A stretch of DNA of 64,000 nt from Pomphorhynchus laevis. Taxonomy: Eukaryota > Acanthocephala > Palaeacanthocephala > Echinorhynchida > Pomphorhynchidae. Where the stretch lies: assembly GCA_012934845.2 (NCBI GenBank), contig WNNJ02001308.1, positions 121,002-185,001 of the forward strand. The letters run 5' to 3'. The number at the start of each line of letters is the position of its first letter. Position 1 is the first letter of the stretch. Shown piece by piece: positions 34,370-56,889 of this stretch. Under the pieces are notes generated by a model. That model was not told the DNA's origin and did no database searches. It saw nothing but the letters and a program-made list of their open reading frames with translations. The translations under genes were made by a program, and so were the position numbers.

Positions 34370-36470
34370 AAATGAATAACCAACAAATTGAAAACTTGAA
34401 AGACATCAAGTATTTATCCTTTTTCAAATCAATAAAATGTTGAAATATATCATCTCTTTTTAAATAAGTGAAATACTGGCAAAAAAGAATTTTACTTTTT
34501 TAGATGACTGAAATGTTGAAATATATCGAGTATTTATCCTTTTGAAAATAAATGAAATTTTGCAATATAACAAGTATTTGCACTTTTTTAAATCAATTAA
34601 ATGTAAAAATATATAAAGTATGCATCCTTTTTCAAATAAGTTAAATGTTGAAATATATCAAGTATTTGTGTTTTATAAAGAAACTAAAATGTTGAAATAT
34701 ATCAAGTATTTATGCTTTTTTAAATAAATAAAATTTTGCAATATAACAAGTATTTATAGATGTTCTTTAATAAAAAAGATATAATTTTTAAATGTTTATT
34801 TATTCTATTTCATATAAGTGAAATGTTAAAATATATAAAGTATTGATACTTTTTGCGAATAAGTTTTACTTTGAAATATATCAAGTATTTATTATTTTTT
34901 TAAAAGTAAAATGTTATATATATATTCAAAACAGTTAAGTTTTAAAATATATCGAGAATTTATATTTGTTAAATAATTGAAATGCTGACATATATCAAGC
35001 ATAGATATATTTTCAAATATGTAAAATTCTATAATATATTAATTATTTGTTCCTGTTCAAATAAGTAAACTGTTGAAATATATATTATATATCCTTCTTC
35101 AGAAGAGTGAAATTTTGAAATATATCAAGTAATTATAATTATTTTAATCAGTGAAATGTTCATATATATTAAATATATATTTTCTTTTTCAAATACGAGT
35201 AATATTAAAATATATTATTTATTTTTTAATATATGAGATTTTAAAATATTTCAAGTATTTATTATTTGTCAAAAAGTAAAATATTGAAATATACCAATTA
35301 TTTATCATTTTAAAAATTTAAATTTTGAAATACGTCAAATATTTATTTTTCTACACATTACTGAAATGTTAAAATAAAACACGTTTTTGTTCTTTTTCAA
35401 ATAAATAAATTTTGTAATAAAATAAGTATTTAAACTTTTTTAAATAAATGAAATGTTAAAATATATCAAGTATGTATCCTTTTTTAAATAAGTTAAATGT
35501 TGAAATATATTGAGTATTTAAAGTTTTTCAAATCAGTGAAATGTAGAAATATATTTATTATTTAAAAAGTGAACTCTTGAAAGATAGAAAGTATATATTA
35601 TTTTTTGATAAAGTGTAATGTTGAAATATATCAAGTATTTTTCGTATTTATTATTGAAATGTTGAAAAATATATATAGAGTGTTAATCATTTATTAAATA
35701 ATTGGAATGGTGAATCATATCAAGTATTTATTCTCTTTTAAGAAGTACAAATATTTATAGAATTGAAATAAAGAAATACAATTTGTTCGATAAAAATGTT
35801 CAGTTCAATATTTCAATAGCTGCTGCTATCAATATCAGGAACTGTGAAATTTTGATTTCCACTTGCTACAATTTCTTTTTGCATATGAAAGAGAGCAAGT
35901 TCCATAATTCCGTCTAATCTTTTTGAAAATATTCATTTTGTTTCTTCTAATTGTAATTATGTATAGAATAATTAACCAAAGAAACGATAATTTATTGAAA
36001 TATTGAACTTGACTACTTTTTTATCGAATAAATTGTCGTTTTTTGGTTTAATTTTATAAATAATTACAATTAAAAGAATTATATGGATTATATCAAGAAT
36101 ATATTCATTTTCAAAATAGTTAAATTTTGAAATATATCATTTATCCGTTTTTAAATAATTAAAATGCGAAAATGCATCAAATATTTATGTTTTCGAATAC
36201 GTAAAATGTATATAGATATATGAATTATTTACCTTATTTCATATAAGTGAAATGTTGAAATATATCAAGTATTTATAATTTATGAAATATTTAAAATTTT
36301 TAAATACATCAAGTATTTTTCCCTTTAGAAATTATAAAAATGTTGATAGATATCAAGTATTGATTTCAAATTAGTTAAATATTAAAATATATCAAATAAC
36401 ATCCCATTTATATTAGTAAATTTTTAAAATATATCATATATTTAACTTTTTAAAATTAGAGAAATGATTT
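34370..36470. repeat. Degenerate ~45-bp AT-rich minisatellite
   Basis: Dozens of diverged units built on gaaatgttgaaatatatcaa, then gtatttatcc and ttttcaaataag, spaced about 44-46 bases (for example near 34508, 34553 and 34600). Heavy divergence means the array is old. It is interrupted at about 35755-36085 by a foldback and continues beyond. Confidence 0.85.
35755..36085. repeat. Foldback inside the minisatellite
   Basis: The left side (ttgttcgataaaaatgttca...caatatttcaata) is inverted on the right (tattgaaatattgaacttga...ttttttatcgaataaa). A second nested pair, ctaattgtaattatgtata and ataattacaattaaaa, adds to the arms. A segment tcaatagctgctgctatcaa then tatcagg inside resembles the PLE-terminus signature. 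Confidence 0.65.
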
Positions 36471-36500
36471 ATATATATATATATATATATAATATATATA
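36466..36500. repeat. (TA)n microsatellite
   Basis: Short TA run closing the minisatellite region. Confidence 0.9.
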
Positions 36501-37790
36501 ATCTAGTCAGCAAAATAGCGTACTAGTTTGCTGTATATTTACAACCGAGAGTGGTGAGATTAACATCACATAGATCAAACCACAAAAGATCAGAGAGTGA
36601 TATTTCTTATGGATACCATAACATGCAGAGAAGAGATCAGTTAGATATCAAATACAGTTGCCATAATCGCGAAAACAAACATGTCACAGTTGGAAGTGGT
36701 GGGGATCATTATTACAATCAATATTGAAATTTCACATACCTTTTTAATAACTGCTGATGGTAGTGAATACTGGTGAATAACGTGGATAGTAACAAAACGG
36801 TATATTCAAGATATGCTCATTTTATTTTCTTTTTTAGAAAAAAAAACAAAAATATTTTTTCAATACCACTCTAGTCCACTACAGTTAAATCACCACAAAG
36901 TGGCTAAACTGTGTAGAATTATGCGGTCAGCCTAACACCCTTTACGGACACAAACATTCCTATTAGTCAGGATACAAGCTCGACATGGTGATTCGCTCTA
37001 TAAACAGCTGTTTCTTTTCTTAGTCTTTAATTTACAGATAAAAAATATATTTAATCACCCGAAAGAAACAAAGAAACAACGTCTGATGTGACTGTTTGTT
37101 ATTTTTTAGCTGAAAAAAGCAATGACTTTTCAACTCTGCTATTTTATTAAAAGCCTTAACGTAGTAGAATTGACTTGTTGATATTTTTAAGAGCCCATCT
37201 ACAAAAAAGAACACTAATTTTTGACAATGTCAACTAAAATATGAATAATTGAGAAACAAAAGAGACACATGTATAAACAGTTCAGCAAATAAAGGGGAAT
37301 TAATTTACACAATTGGCCAGGATTAGCAAACAGACAAGGTAATAATGGAAAATGAAACTTCAAATATAAAACTAATGTTAACACAAGTTGGTAATTTTGT
37401 AAGAAAATTCTCCTATATAGATATACTTGATCTTAATTATTGTACATGAGACTGAGATGTGTTACTTATTAAAGTGGACGAACATAGGAAATCGGTAACA
37501 AGCCAACTTTACCATTGAGCTCGCCTAAATACAAAAATACATTTTTAATCATAAGTTACTATAAGTTAATAAAGCTAATGTAGTTCATTAAATTTCATGT
37601 AAGCAACATGCCATTTCAGCTAATATGCTTTCACGAAGAAAAAATTCTCTCAAAATTAGTTAAAAGTACACAATAAAATCGTTCATCTTAAAGGTAATTT
37701 CAGATTTAAAGATGCAAAAACTACTTGAATTTTATAAGTTGCATTTAGCACTCAATGAACATAATCAGAAACTAAACTTGTAATCATTTA
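36500..37790. other. No gene seen
   Basis: Moderately AT-rich sequence without a convincing exon. It was searched on the - strand for the missing GRB2 C-terminal SH3 exon (a G-[FILM]-[FIV]-P-x-[NST]-Y-[VI] pattern); none was found by eye. Confidence 0.4.
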
Positions 37791-37794
37791 AAGT

Positions 37795-38560
37795 CGTTAA
37801 TCAAAGAGTTCAAATCAGAACGTTCAAATTAGAAAGTTCAAACCAGAGCATTCAAACATTCCCAATCAGTACGTCAACATCAGAACATCCAAATCAGTAA
37901 GCTCAAACCATAACGTTCAAAATAGCAGTCGATATTTAAACGTTAAAACCAAAGCACTCAAATAATCAAAGTCAGAACGCTCAAACATGAACATCCAAAT
38001 TGTCCAAATCAAAACGTAGAAATTGTTCAAATCAGAACGTCTAAACCAGAACGTCCAAACCAGAACGTCCAAATCAGAACGGCCAAATCAGAACATCCAA
38101 ATAAGAACGTCAAAATCAGAACGTCCAAATCAGAACGTCCAAATCACAACGTCCAAATCAGAACGTCCAAATCACAACGTCCAAATCAGAACGTCCAAAT
38201 CAGATCGGCCAAATCAGAACATCAAAATCCTGACGTCCAAACAGAACGTGCAAACCACAAAGTCAAAATCAGAACGTAAAAATCAGTATGTCAAAATCAA
38301 AACGTCAAATTCAAAACGTCAAATTCAAAATGTCAAATTCAAACGTCAAAATTAGAACGTTTAAATCAAAACGTTCAAATCAGCACGGTCAAATCAAAAC
38401 GTCCAAATCAGCAAGTTCAAATCAAAACGTCCAAATCAGCACGTTCAAATCAAAACGTCTAAATCAGACATCCAAATCATAAGATCCAAATCAAAACGTC
38501 AATATTTAAACGTTCAAATCTAAACGTATCATTAAAATAGTTCGAACAAGTACCTTTAAA
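37795..38560. repeat. 14-bp minisatellite
   Basis: About fifty units of cagaacgtccaaat and variants (cacaacg, caaaacg, cagcacg). The central part, about 38030-38220, is the most regular and the flanks are diverged. Open frames through it (repeated RTSKSERPNQN) merely reflect the repeat. Confidence 0.92.
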
Positions 38561-39520
38561 TCAGAACAGCGTATATTCATTAAAAATTACACCATTAAAT
38601 GTCATTTGTAAAATGTAAAATTTATCTACTATGAAGCTGATTACACATGGTGATTATCAACTAATCACTAATTATGATGAAACATTTTGAAATCTTGGAT
38701 TGATTACATAATAGTGTTGTCTGAAAACAACAGTTTTGAGTTTGTTGTGAGTTCAAATTGAAACGCCGTCTCATTGTTTTCAGATAATGACAATAAAATA
38801 TTTAATTATATCACCACCGCAAAATATCAATAAATTGTACAAAGTATCACAAATATAATATAAATAAAACATGCAATTAAAAGATTGTGCATATTTAGCT
38901 ATCTTTCCTATTGTAATTCTTGGACCTGCACTTGTTGCTGTAAAATCTAAGAAAAATTAATTTCAAAAAAGAAGCAGATTTTGTCAAACATTTTAGTAGT
39001 TTGTGATACCATCGCATCTAGAGGCAAAAATATTCAGTATAACTTTTTTAATTTCCTATGCGGACGAAATATGAGATTAAAATAGTGAATTAAAAAAATG
39101 CCAAATTCTTCCGTACTAAATTATTCTTAATTCATATAATTCAGTAAAATCAAAAGTAGCAATAATAATTGGAAATATAATTATTTAAGCATTTGTAAAA
39201 GAAATAATAAATAAAATTTAGTATAACATACAATAGCGATTATATTTTAATATATATAATAACAATAGTATATATTTAATAAAAACAATAAATATTGTCT
39301 CTTTTATAATACTTAACTTATTAATTAAATTGATATTTATCTGAAATTAATACAAGAAAAATAAAAAAATTGATTTAAAATTTAAATTGAACCAGCAAAA
39401 TAAAAGAAACTGACACGTTTATTTAATTGTTTGTAAGAAAATGAGAGTAAATAATAGAATTATTACAACAATGCAAAATATTGTAACTTTCACAAATTTA
39501 AAGTGGGAAAAATTAAAACT
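38560..39520. other. No confident feature
   Basis: AT-rich sequence in which the 3' end of GRB2 should lie. A - strand acceptor at about 38938 follows a good pyrimidine/cag context, but no frame after it resembles the end of an SH3 domain. Confidence 0.4.
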
Positions 39521-39523
39521 TAC

Positions 39524-50179
<10,656 letters not shown>

Positions 50180-51220
50180 CTTGTACTTATTTTGTTATGC
50201 TGCCTTTTGCTTGTTGTACCAATGTTGTGTTGTTAGTTTTACAGGCAACAGTCCACAATCAGTATAAAATAGTAGCAAAAATCAGACTGGCTTTATTAGT
50301 AATTTGAAGAGAAACTGGTCGATTTTTTAACGAAAGTTGTCCCGGCAAAGGTGAAATAGGGGTGGATGTCGACGAAAACCAGCAGAGCGATTTCAATTCA
50401 TCTGCACGTTTCTTCACAATCCTTCATATTTGTTTAGTTTGCTTCGAAAATTTTAACTCTTTCAGAACAGGCAACAGCAATTACACCAGAATGAAATAGA
50501 ATGTTTAACAGGATGAAATTATGAGTCTCGTATTAGTTGCTTTTATCTTAAAAATGTAGTTTTTCATGAATACCTGTTTTAAAAGAATAGCAAGGTGTAT
50601 ACTGCAGTGCTTTGTAATATACACTTATATATAATACCATGTAATATAAATAAAGTAACAAAATACATAAAAAAGAAGGACCAATATAAAATTACGGATA
50701 GAGAAAAAGGATCTGGAAGTCAGTATACTCTCGTTTTAAGTATTTTACTTTTCTTTCTAATGTACATAAATTTAAGCAAACACACAAATGAACGTCATAA
50801 CCAGCCACTCAACAACAGATATCAGTAATATATATATATTGCCACCAGCAGAAATTTCAGTGTAGCTGCAGGGTGGTGATGGTAATTATTTTATGACAGA
50901 CATAGAAATCGCGAAGATCAGGGACAAAACGAGGAAAACAAAGTACAGTGAATACGGAAATTCGTTCATGGCTTGAAAACGATTGCAACACATATCGACC
51001 CGGTAATGGGTACATACGCAAATAATAAATGAAATTGATACGAAAATTTATGTCAAGTCTAATTAATACAAAAAAACTTCACGGAAAGACTGATTATTAC
51101 ATTAGCGAATAAATAAGTTGGAAGCTAAGAAAGCTCCAGCTATGTTGGTTTTCCAAAAACACCGATTTGCTATAACTTCCACAAAATAATTTAAGGAATT
51201 AAGTTATAAAAAATTCTAGA
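50180..51220. other. Upstream region of GRB2, nothing further seen
   Basis: No TATA box or CpG-rich block is evident within a few hundred bases 5' of GRB2 exon 1. Untranslated exons cannot be told from sequence alone. A 77-codon open frame at 50595 has no recognisable domain and is probably chance. Confidence 0.4.
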
Positions 51221-51221
51221 A

Positions 51222-51650
51222 ATATTTTAATCTCACGAGATTCTTTAATTATCTAATCATACGTGGACACTCCCCAATATGCGTACGCTTGTAACTTCAC
51301 ATGAATTTCATAATTCCTGAAATGTTATTTTGTAATCCTGATTATCCCAAGTGGTTCTCCATTAATATTTTAATCTCACGAGGTTCTTTAATTATCTAAT
51401 CATACGTGGACACTCCCCAATATGCGTACGCTTGTAACTCCACATGAATTTCATAATCCCTGAAATGTTATTTTGTAATCCTGATTATCCCAAGTGGTTC
51501 TCCATTAATATTTTAATCTCACGAGGTTCTTTAATTATCTAATCATACGTGGACACTCCCCAATATGCGTACGCTTGTAACTCCACATGAATTTCATAAC
51601 CCCTGAAATGCTATTTTATAATCCTGATTATCCCCAGTGGTTCTCCTCTC
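51222..51650. repeat. 143-bp unit in three tandem copies
   Basis: Copies start at about 51221, 51364 and 51507 (aatattttaatctcacgag...). They share ccccaatatgcgtacgcttg and ttttgtaatcctgattatcc with only a few differences, so the array is recent. It lies just beyond the 3' end of LINE family 2 copy B. Confidence 0.95.
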
Positions 51651-51841
51651 GGAGTTACTGTAGTAAACTTCCTTCACACACCAAATAAACCCCGGCAGGG
51701 AATCATCGATTCACAAACTGATACAGTTAAATCAATACGACAAATAGTGACAACTAGATCAATATAATAATACAAATTTATTTAATGTGGCAAATGCGTA
51801 CAAGCTGTACGCTTACAAGTCCACAAACAAAAATGAAAAAG

Positions 51842-54749
51842 TCAAGCGGATAAATTGTTAAAATGGGATCGGATTTGTCGTTTGAAGCACTGCAGGGAAG
51901 TTGATTGGCGTATATGAATGGGCAGATGATTCCACGATAGAGGAGCAGCCACCAGGAAGGATCGGAGTCCAAAGGAGGTAGAGTAGTTTGGGACATGTAA
52001 AAGAAGGGAATTACAGGAACGCAAGGAACAGTAAACAGGACGAGAATTATCAAGAAAAGGAAGGTTGAGAAATGAAGGGGTATGAAAAGTTACAAGGCGG
52101 AAAGCAACGATAAGAAGACGAATTTGAACAAGACAATAAATTGTAGGCAAATCGAGAGAAGCAAGATGGTAGGATGTATGATCAAAACGACGAAGACGAA
52201 GGAGAATTCGGACAGCTGCGTTGACGATGCGTTGTAGGGGAAGAAGAGTGGATTTAGGTGAGTTGGAAAATAGACTAATACAATAATCGAGTCTAGAAAA
52301 AAGGAGAGATGATATTAGAGTCATAGAAGAAGGGAAATCGATCAATCTACGAACTTGACGGAGGTTGCGGAGTATCAAGGTAGATGAGCGTACTTTATCT
52401 CCAACGAAAGGTTTAAGTGAAAGTCGGTTGTCAAAATGGAAGCCTAGGAAAACGAGATTATCTACGATAGGAATAATTGTAGAATTTAATGATACGGAGG
52501 GAGGTTCGAAGCCGAGGCGTCGAGGTAGGATCCACATAATTTTGGATTTATCAGGATTCAGAGAAAGGCGAAGGGAAGAAAGATGATTGGAAATTGAGAC
52601 AAGACAGTCCGAAGCGGAAACACTAAGATCGTGAATACGATAAACAGGTGCATGAGCATAGATGAGAATGTCATCAGCATATTGCATAACATGGAAGTTA
52701 AATTTATGAGAAATCGAAGACAAATCACCAAGAAGAAGAGAGAAAAGTATAGGGCCTAATACGGAGCCTTGTGGAACACCGGACGGAATGGACGAAGGAT
52801 GAGAGAGAAGAGTTAGAATATACGCGAAATGTACGGTTTGATAGATATGAAGAAAACCATGATACAGTGGGTAAAGAGAAGCCATAATCATGACGAAGGC
52901 GATGGAGAAGAATCGAGTGATCGACGATGTCAAAAGCAGACGATAGATCAAGAGAAACTATGACACTACATAATTTATGATCGTGCGATATGAGTAAGTC
53001 GTTATAAACTTTAAGACAGGCAATTTCGGTAGAGTAATTATAGCGAAAAGCGGCTTGGAAGGGAGGAAATAAGTTAGAAGAATAGAGATATGTATTAACT
53101 TGCTTAAGAACGAGACGCTCAAGGAGTTTAGAGAGGGTTGAGAGAAGTGAAATAGGACGGTACGAAGATGGTAGTGAGGAGTCGAGAGATTGCTTTTTGA
53201 TGATAGGACGAACAGTGGCGCATTTCCAGATGGAAGGAAATGTACGGCTACGGATGGACGAGTTGAACAATGTGGTTAGGAAAGGTAAGATAAAGGAGCA
53301 GATATTTTTAAGCAAGTGAGTGGGAATTGGGTCAGAAGGAGAGGTTTTATTAGGTAATGACAGCAGAACCGAAGAAACTTCATCAGACGAAACGGGAAGA
53401 AGGTGGAATAGTTCTGGGAGGGAAGTATTTAAAGATAAGAGTGGGTACAAGGGGGCTATGGGTAGTAGGAAAAGTAAATTAGATAGCTTAGTTTGTAGAT
53501 AAGAAGAAAATTCATCAGGATTTATATTACAAGGGGTAGATGATCGTGAAAGAATTGAGTTTAAGATTTTCCAATGAGATTTAGAGTTGGAAGATGACTC
53601 GAGTTGATTTCGCCAAAAGAGAATACTTTTAGTACGTATAAGAATGAGATATGAACGGCGATGATGAAAGTAGGAATCACAAAGATTTGGAGGGAGTGAG
53701 TTAAGAGAACGTTTAAGAAAGCGTTTATACATACGAAAAGAGTGACGGAGTCGACGCTTAGAAAGACTACAGTCAGAATCGAACCAGGGAGCATGGCGCA
53801 AGCGCTGGGAACGACGAAGTCGACTAGGCAGAAGGGTATTGAGGATCGACGTAAGTTCAGAATCAAACAGAATGCAGAGATCATCGGGAGAGAGATAGTT
53901 AAGAGGAAGTGAAAAGAGTGAAGAATTGAGTAAGGCTGTGCAGAGAACAGGGATATCGAGAAGCTTCCAGGGTCGACTTGGTGTAGATAAAGGTAAAGGC
54001 GGAGAAGGAGGATGGGGACGAGTAAGAGTAAGAGTGACAAGGAAATGATCGGACAAACCAGGATCAGTAATTGACAAGGAGGTATAGTCATTGAAGCAGT
54101 TAGGAACAGCAATGATGTCGAGAGCACCGCCGAGAATATGAGTTGGGCTTGTTGAAAGTAATTTATAGTTAAAATCGAAAAAAAAAGATTAGTTAAAGTG
54201 ATAGAGTCAGAGTCAGACGGGCGATCAAGACGAATGTTAGAGTCACCGAGAACAATTGAAGGAGTATAAGACAATGAATATTGACAAAGAAGATCTGCAA
54301 GATCGTTAAGGAACATACGTGAGGGGGCAACTGAACCTAAGCAATATACAATCACACGTTCCAGAGCGAAATGAGTTGATAATCTGCCTATGAGTAATTC
54401 GAACGAAGTGTAACGGATGTTAACGTTGATTTTACGTAAAGACATTGGGTGACGAGCAATGGCAACTATACCGCCATGGCTGGACGCAGTAGATGTATGA
54501 GATGTAATTTGACGAGCTGATTCAACTAGAGAACAACCAGAGCGACAGACGACGAATAGCAAGATCGTCGGAGTCAGAGTGCCAGGATTCGGTAATACAG
54601 AGAATATCGATAGATAATTGATCGAAGATATCGAGAAGCATATCAGCTTTATGAAGAATGGAGCGAGTATTGAATAGACTAAGACGAAAAGTATGCTTAG
54701 GAGCGAGATCGACTAGCGAAGAATACAAGGGGGAGAGATGGGACGCCAT
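51842..54749 (-). pseudogene. LINE family 2 ORF2, endonuclease-RT, frameshifted
   Basis: Endonuclease: MASHLSPLYSSLVDLAPKHT, SIDILCITESWHSDSDDLAI, TPSIVLGDSNIRLDRPSDSD (the GDFN motif reads GDSN), SITDPGLSDHFLVTL. RT: SSYRPISLLSTLSKLLERLV, AFRYNYSTEIACLKVYNDLL, VSLDLSSAFDIVDHSILLHR, GVPQGSVLGPILFSLLLGDL, MQYADDILIYAHAPVYR (YADD box intact). The C-terminal end is LPIHIRQSTSLQCFKRQIRS. At least three frameshifts split it (51842-52951, 52725-54077, 53561-54562, 54522-54749). Fewer lesions than copy A. Confidence 0.9.
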
Positions 54750-56038
54750 CGAATTTTTGGCCTTGTGTGAAGAACGTTAAAATTTCCGTTGAATTTACGT
54801 ATAGATAAGGATGACTCGCCGTTTGTTTCACGTCGATGTTTTTCAATGCGAGCTAAATTGAGCTGGGCAATATCAGAAGGGGAGCGGTCAGGAAAGATAC
54901 GGCAAGTAGAGGAAGTGGTAAGAAGTTTAAAACGTTGGGAGAGTACCGAAGAGGCATGTGAACTATGTCGGAAAACGATTTTTAAGAGTGGAGGACTGAG
55001 ATGATTGGATTTAGTGGATTTGTTTAAACGAATAAAGGATACAGGAGCGATATTATTGAAGAGTGATGGGTTATCATCAGGAAGAATGGTTGCTAGGATA
55101 GACCTGAAAGCAGATACATCATCATCGAGGCGAGATTGTGGAGAAGCAGATTCGGAAAGCTTTAAGTTTGATATGATTATACAGCGATCGCGCGAAGGAA
55201 AACGATTTCGTGGAAGTGGTGGACGGACAGAGCTGGTAGGAGTCGAGGTAGATGAGCAGATAGAAGTGGAAATGACAGGGGTGCTTGATAAAGAATTAAT
55301 ATTGGTTGGAGCAAGTGTGACAGGAGCGGGGTGTTGAATCGGTTGATCAGAGATGTGACTGGATATGATTTTAAATGAAGGATGTAAATTATTTGGAAGT
55401 GTTACGTGGGAGGTAGAGTAAGGAGAATTAAAATAGGTTGGGGCATGAGTGACAGGAATGGAGTGTTGAATCAGTTGATCGGAAATGTTACTGGAAATGA
55501 TTTTGATGGAAGGGTGTAAATTATTGAGAGGTGATAGAGGAGAGGTCGAGTAAGGAGTACGTGAGGAGAATAAAGAAGTTTGAGATTTATTTAGATTGGG
55601 GGAGGAATAGGAAAGAGGAGGTACGAGATGAAAAGCTTTACCGTTAGCATTGTTAGAATGAGAAAGATTAATGGAAGTTTGGTACGTAGTTGAACGAGGA
55701 GTGTGTGAGAGAGTAGGTTCAATAATGGGATTATATGACGCGAAGTCAGGTGTTGATGCGAGGGAAACATCTAAAACAGCATTGGTCTGAGTGGTCGTGT
55801 GTGATACAGGAGTAGATGAGCAGGATAACTGTAGTAGTCGTACTGATGTACAAAAACCGCAAGTGAAATGTTTACGTTTATACACCGAGTGGTCGGATAT
55901 TTTAACACGAACAAGTGTCCATACATCGCAATCTTTGGAATCGCATCCAACTTCAAAGCTGGTATAACCATCATTGCATTCCGATGTGGAAGATTCTTGA
56001 TCAGGAACAGGGATCTGAGATCGCGCTTTTTTAGGCAT
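54713..56038 (-). CDS. LINE family 2 ORF1
   Basis: Open frame; the start at 56038 (MPKKARSQIPVPDQESSTSE) is chosen because it aligns with MAKRKLT of copy A, though the frame is open to 56161. Residues near 30-75 contain CDSKDCDVW and KHFTCGFC, a paired-cysteine finger. A Ser/Thr/Pro-rich middle (LSHTPRSTTYQTSINLSHSN) is followed by a basic, conserved end (QLNLARIEKHRRETNGESSL) that may bind RNA. It overlaps the ORF2 start at 54749 by 37 nt in another frame, suggesting coupled re-initiation. Confidence 0.82.
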   Translation of the reverse strand: MPKKARSQIPVPDQESSTSECNDGYTSFEVGCDSKDCDVWTLVRVKISDHSVYKRKHFTCGFCTSVRLLQLSCSSTPVSHTTTQTNAVLDVSLASTPDFASYNPIIEPTLSHTPRSTTYQTSINLSHSNNANGKAFHLVPPLSYSSPNLNKSQTSLFSSRTPYSTSPLSPLNNLHPSIKIISSNISDQLIQHSIPVTHAPTYFNSPYSTSHVTLPNNLHPSFKIISSHISDQPIQHPAPVTLAPTNINSLSSTPVISTSICSSTSTPTSSVRPPLPRNRFPSRDRCIIISNLKLSESASPQSRLDDDVSAFRSILATILPDDNPSLFNNIAPVSFIRLNKSTKSNHLSPPLLKIVFRHSSHASSVLSQRFKLLTTSSTCRIFPDRSPSDIAQLNLARIEKHRRETNGESSLSIRKFNGNFNVLHTRPKIRWRPISPPCILR

Positions 56039-56085
56039 GACCTTTTGTCGATAGATTGAGCTCAATCCGCGAGCGTAGCGAGCGG

Positions 56086-56142
56086 AACTGACAGGAATAA
56101 TCTGGAACTGACAGGAATAATCTAAACTGACAGGAATAATTG
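56086..56142. repeat. ~20-bp tandem repeat in LINE 5' region
   Basis: Three copies of aactgacaggaataatct, 19-20 bp apart, upstream (- strand sense) of family 2 ORF1. Tandem 5' repeats are common in LINE promoters. Confidence 0.75.
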
Positions 56143-56469
56143 TATTTACTTTAGATCTCAAACTTTTTTATAGTAACTAACACGTGATATCACGATATCT
56201 AAATAAATGATAACGAATTTTCACTCAATTATCGACATACCGTAAAATTTAGTTACGCTCTTGATCATATTCGTACCTACTCAATAGAAGATGAATTAAA
56301 GATTTTAATATATACACATTGCAGGTTGGTTAGATAGCATACTAAAATATAAAACAATGCCATTCAACATTAGAAGAGAACGATATCGATTTTTCGGAAG
56401 TTTATTTCTTATCGTTGCGCAAGGGAGTTTAATAGCGCATATCATGATAAAGCCGTCACTCGTATGCTG

Positions 56470-56885
56470 AGAGAAATAGCTTTTATAAGTAATAATATAA
56501 TATTAAGATTTTATTAAATAACAAAAATAAGTGTTGATGGAAGACACAACAAAACCCAATTCAAATCATCTTCATCATCCCCATGTACCATGTAGTCTTC
56601 ATGCCACTTCTTTACGGCCTCAGATCCAGAGGGATCTGAGCCCGCAACCGATCCAACACGCCGCTTTCCGACTGAACCACCCGTGGTCTTGCACCCCCCC
56701 CTGAAGAATCCAATCGGAGAGGACTATGCTGGGTAAATGAGAGACGAGAAGCTTAAGAAACCTTAGCCTGAGCTCTGGGAGACGTCCTCTCGAAAAGAAG
56801 ACTAATCCCAAGATAGCCCGAGTGCCCCAAAGGCGCACCTGGTTTTCCCTTTCAATGACAGATGCTGGGACCGTTTCAGGGCACA
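56470..56885 (-). mobile_element. LINE family 1, 3' fragment (copy C)
   Basis: The - strand encodes GLVFFSRGRLPELRLRFLKL and DHGWFSRKAACWIGCG, the last part of family 1 ORF2, followed by a 3' region with an ATTATT-like tail near 56480. The 5' edge is at about 56885 (gaaacggtcccagcatctgt in the - sense). Confidence 0.85.
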
Positions 56886-56889
56886 CACT

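Larger units (their letters stand above)
51770..56165 (-). mobile_element. LINE family 2, near full-length copy B
   Basis: Runs on the - strand from about 56165 (5') to a tail near 51770 that matches the end of copy A (gcatttgccacattaaataa in the - sense). ORF1 is long and open; ORF2 has a few frame changes. With copy A it makes an inverted pair whose 3' ends face each other across GRB2 exon 1. Confidence 0.92.

Noticed and set aside
38023-38482. Open frames of repeated RTSKSERPNQN as a repeat protein
   Set aside because: A stop-free consequence of the 14-bp minisatellite; no start context or flanking exon signals, and the unit is not a multiple of three.
38800-38937. - strand segment after an acceptor at 38938 as the last GRB2 exon
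   Set aside because: The in-phase frame reads ATSAGPRITIGKIAKYAQ, with none of the G-x-F-P-x-N-Y-V features of an SH3 end; the other frames stop early.
51222-51650. Three 143-bp copies as a CRISPR array
   Set aside because: The whole unit repeats without unique spacers, and the host is a eukaryote.
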